This document shows positions 6,290 to 6,461 of a stretch of 6,461 nt of DNA, one piece after another. A program made the position numbers and the translations under genes. A model generated the notes under the pieces. The model had not been told where the DNA came from. It did no database searches and saw only the letters and a program-made list of their open reading frames with translations. Source of the stretch: Smithellaceae bacterium (lineage in GTDB: Bacteria; Desulfobacterota; Syntrophia; Syntrophales; JAQULV01); the NCBI GenBank assembly GCA_028718405.1, contig JAQULV010000081.1:1-6461 (forward strand). The letters are read 5' to 3'. The stretch's first letter is position 1. Every line of letters begins with the position of its first letter.

Positions 6290-6461
6290 ATGGACTTTAC
6301 CGTTTCCGACAAGATGAAGGCAATAACCGGTATGATCAGAGAGTTCGTGGACAAAGAGCTGATCCCTCTGGAACCGGCCTTTCTCAACCAGATGGGAACC
6401 GCCGAAGAACTGAAGGCGATCATGGAGGAGAAACGCAACCTCGTCAAAAAGATGGAGCTTT
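6290..6461 (+). CDS. Acyl-CoA dehydrogenase, N-terminal part (cut by the window end)
   Basis: Only 57 residues are visible. They fit the N-terminal helical domain of acyl-CoA dehydrogenases: MDFTVSDKMKAI, then a helix ending in REFVDKELIPLEP (17-29), then a long charged helix (about 38-57). In the family, these FAD enzymes oxidise acyl-CoA at the alpha-beta bond in beta-oxidation and related routes. The IPLEP turn and long following helix remind me of the ACAD10/11-like group, but the piece is too short to decide, and the catalytic glutamate and FAD-binding regions are off the window. AGGGGGA (6276-6282) lies 7 nt before the ATG. The gene follows the phosphatase with a 19-nt gap, so both are probably co-transcribed. 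Confidence 0.8.
   Translation, partial: MDFTVSDKMKAITGMIREFVDKELIPLEPAFLNQMGTAEELKAIMEEKRNLVKKMEL

Overview
The window reads as bacterial chromosome with moderate GC and tight gene packing. It carries five complete genes and two partial ones. The mix points to an anaerobic Desulfobacterota, possibly Syntrophia-like: an NtrC-type signalling operon, a radical SAM maturase resembling those of tungsten enzymes, a fused NDP-forming acyl-CoA synthetase, and the start of an acyl-CoA dehydrogenase. The taxonomic guess rests on gene content only, because no marker gene is present.

Left part (1-1764, + strand): a signalling operon. The window opens inside the last 35 codons of a Fis-type DNA-binding domain, the usual C-terminus of an NtrC-family sigma-54 activator. 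Next come a soluble PAS histidine kinase and a stand-alone CheY-like receiver. The activator's stop codon overlaps the kinase ribosome binding site and the receiver follows after 27 nt, so the three are probably co-transcribed.

Middle (1845-3189): a radical SAM/SPASM-type protein on the - strand, convergent with the receiver gene. It has its own near-consensus sigma-70 promoter. Its cysteine-rich C-terminus resembles the maturases of tungsten-cofactor aldehyde oxidoreductases, but no oxidoreductase gene is visible. The 244-nt divergent gap to the next gene holds this promoter and no convincing + strand promoter.

Right part (3190-6461, + strand): a one-polypeptide NDP-forming acyl-CoA synthetase with the ATP-grasp half first, closed by a strong intrinsic terminator. 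A new transcription unit follows, with a plausible promoter, a histidine-phosphatase-fold protein whose second catalytic histidine is replaced, and, 19 nt later, an acyl-CoA dehydrogenase cut by the window end. This side fits acid activation and acyl-CoA oxidation. The phosphatase-dehydrogenase pairing hints at a phospho-acyl-CoA step, which is a hypothesis only.

I found no tRNA, rRNA, CRISPR array, insertion sequence or notable repeat. I saw no clearly undescribed system. The most unusual points are the isolated maturase and the altered phosphatase next to the dehydrogenase.
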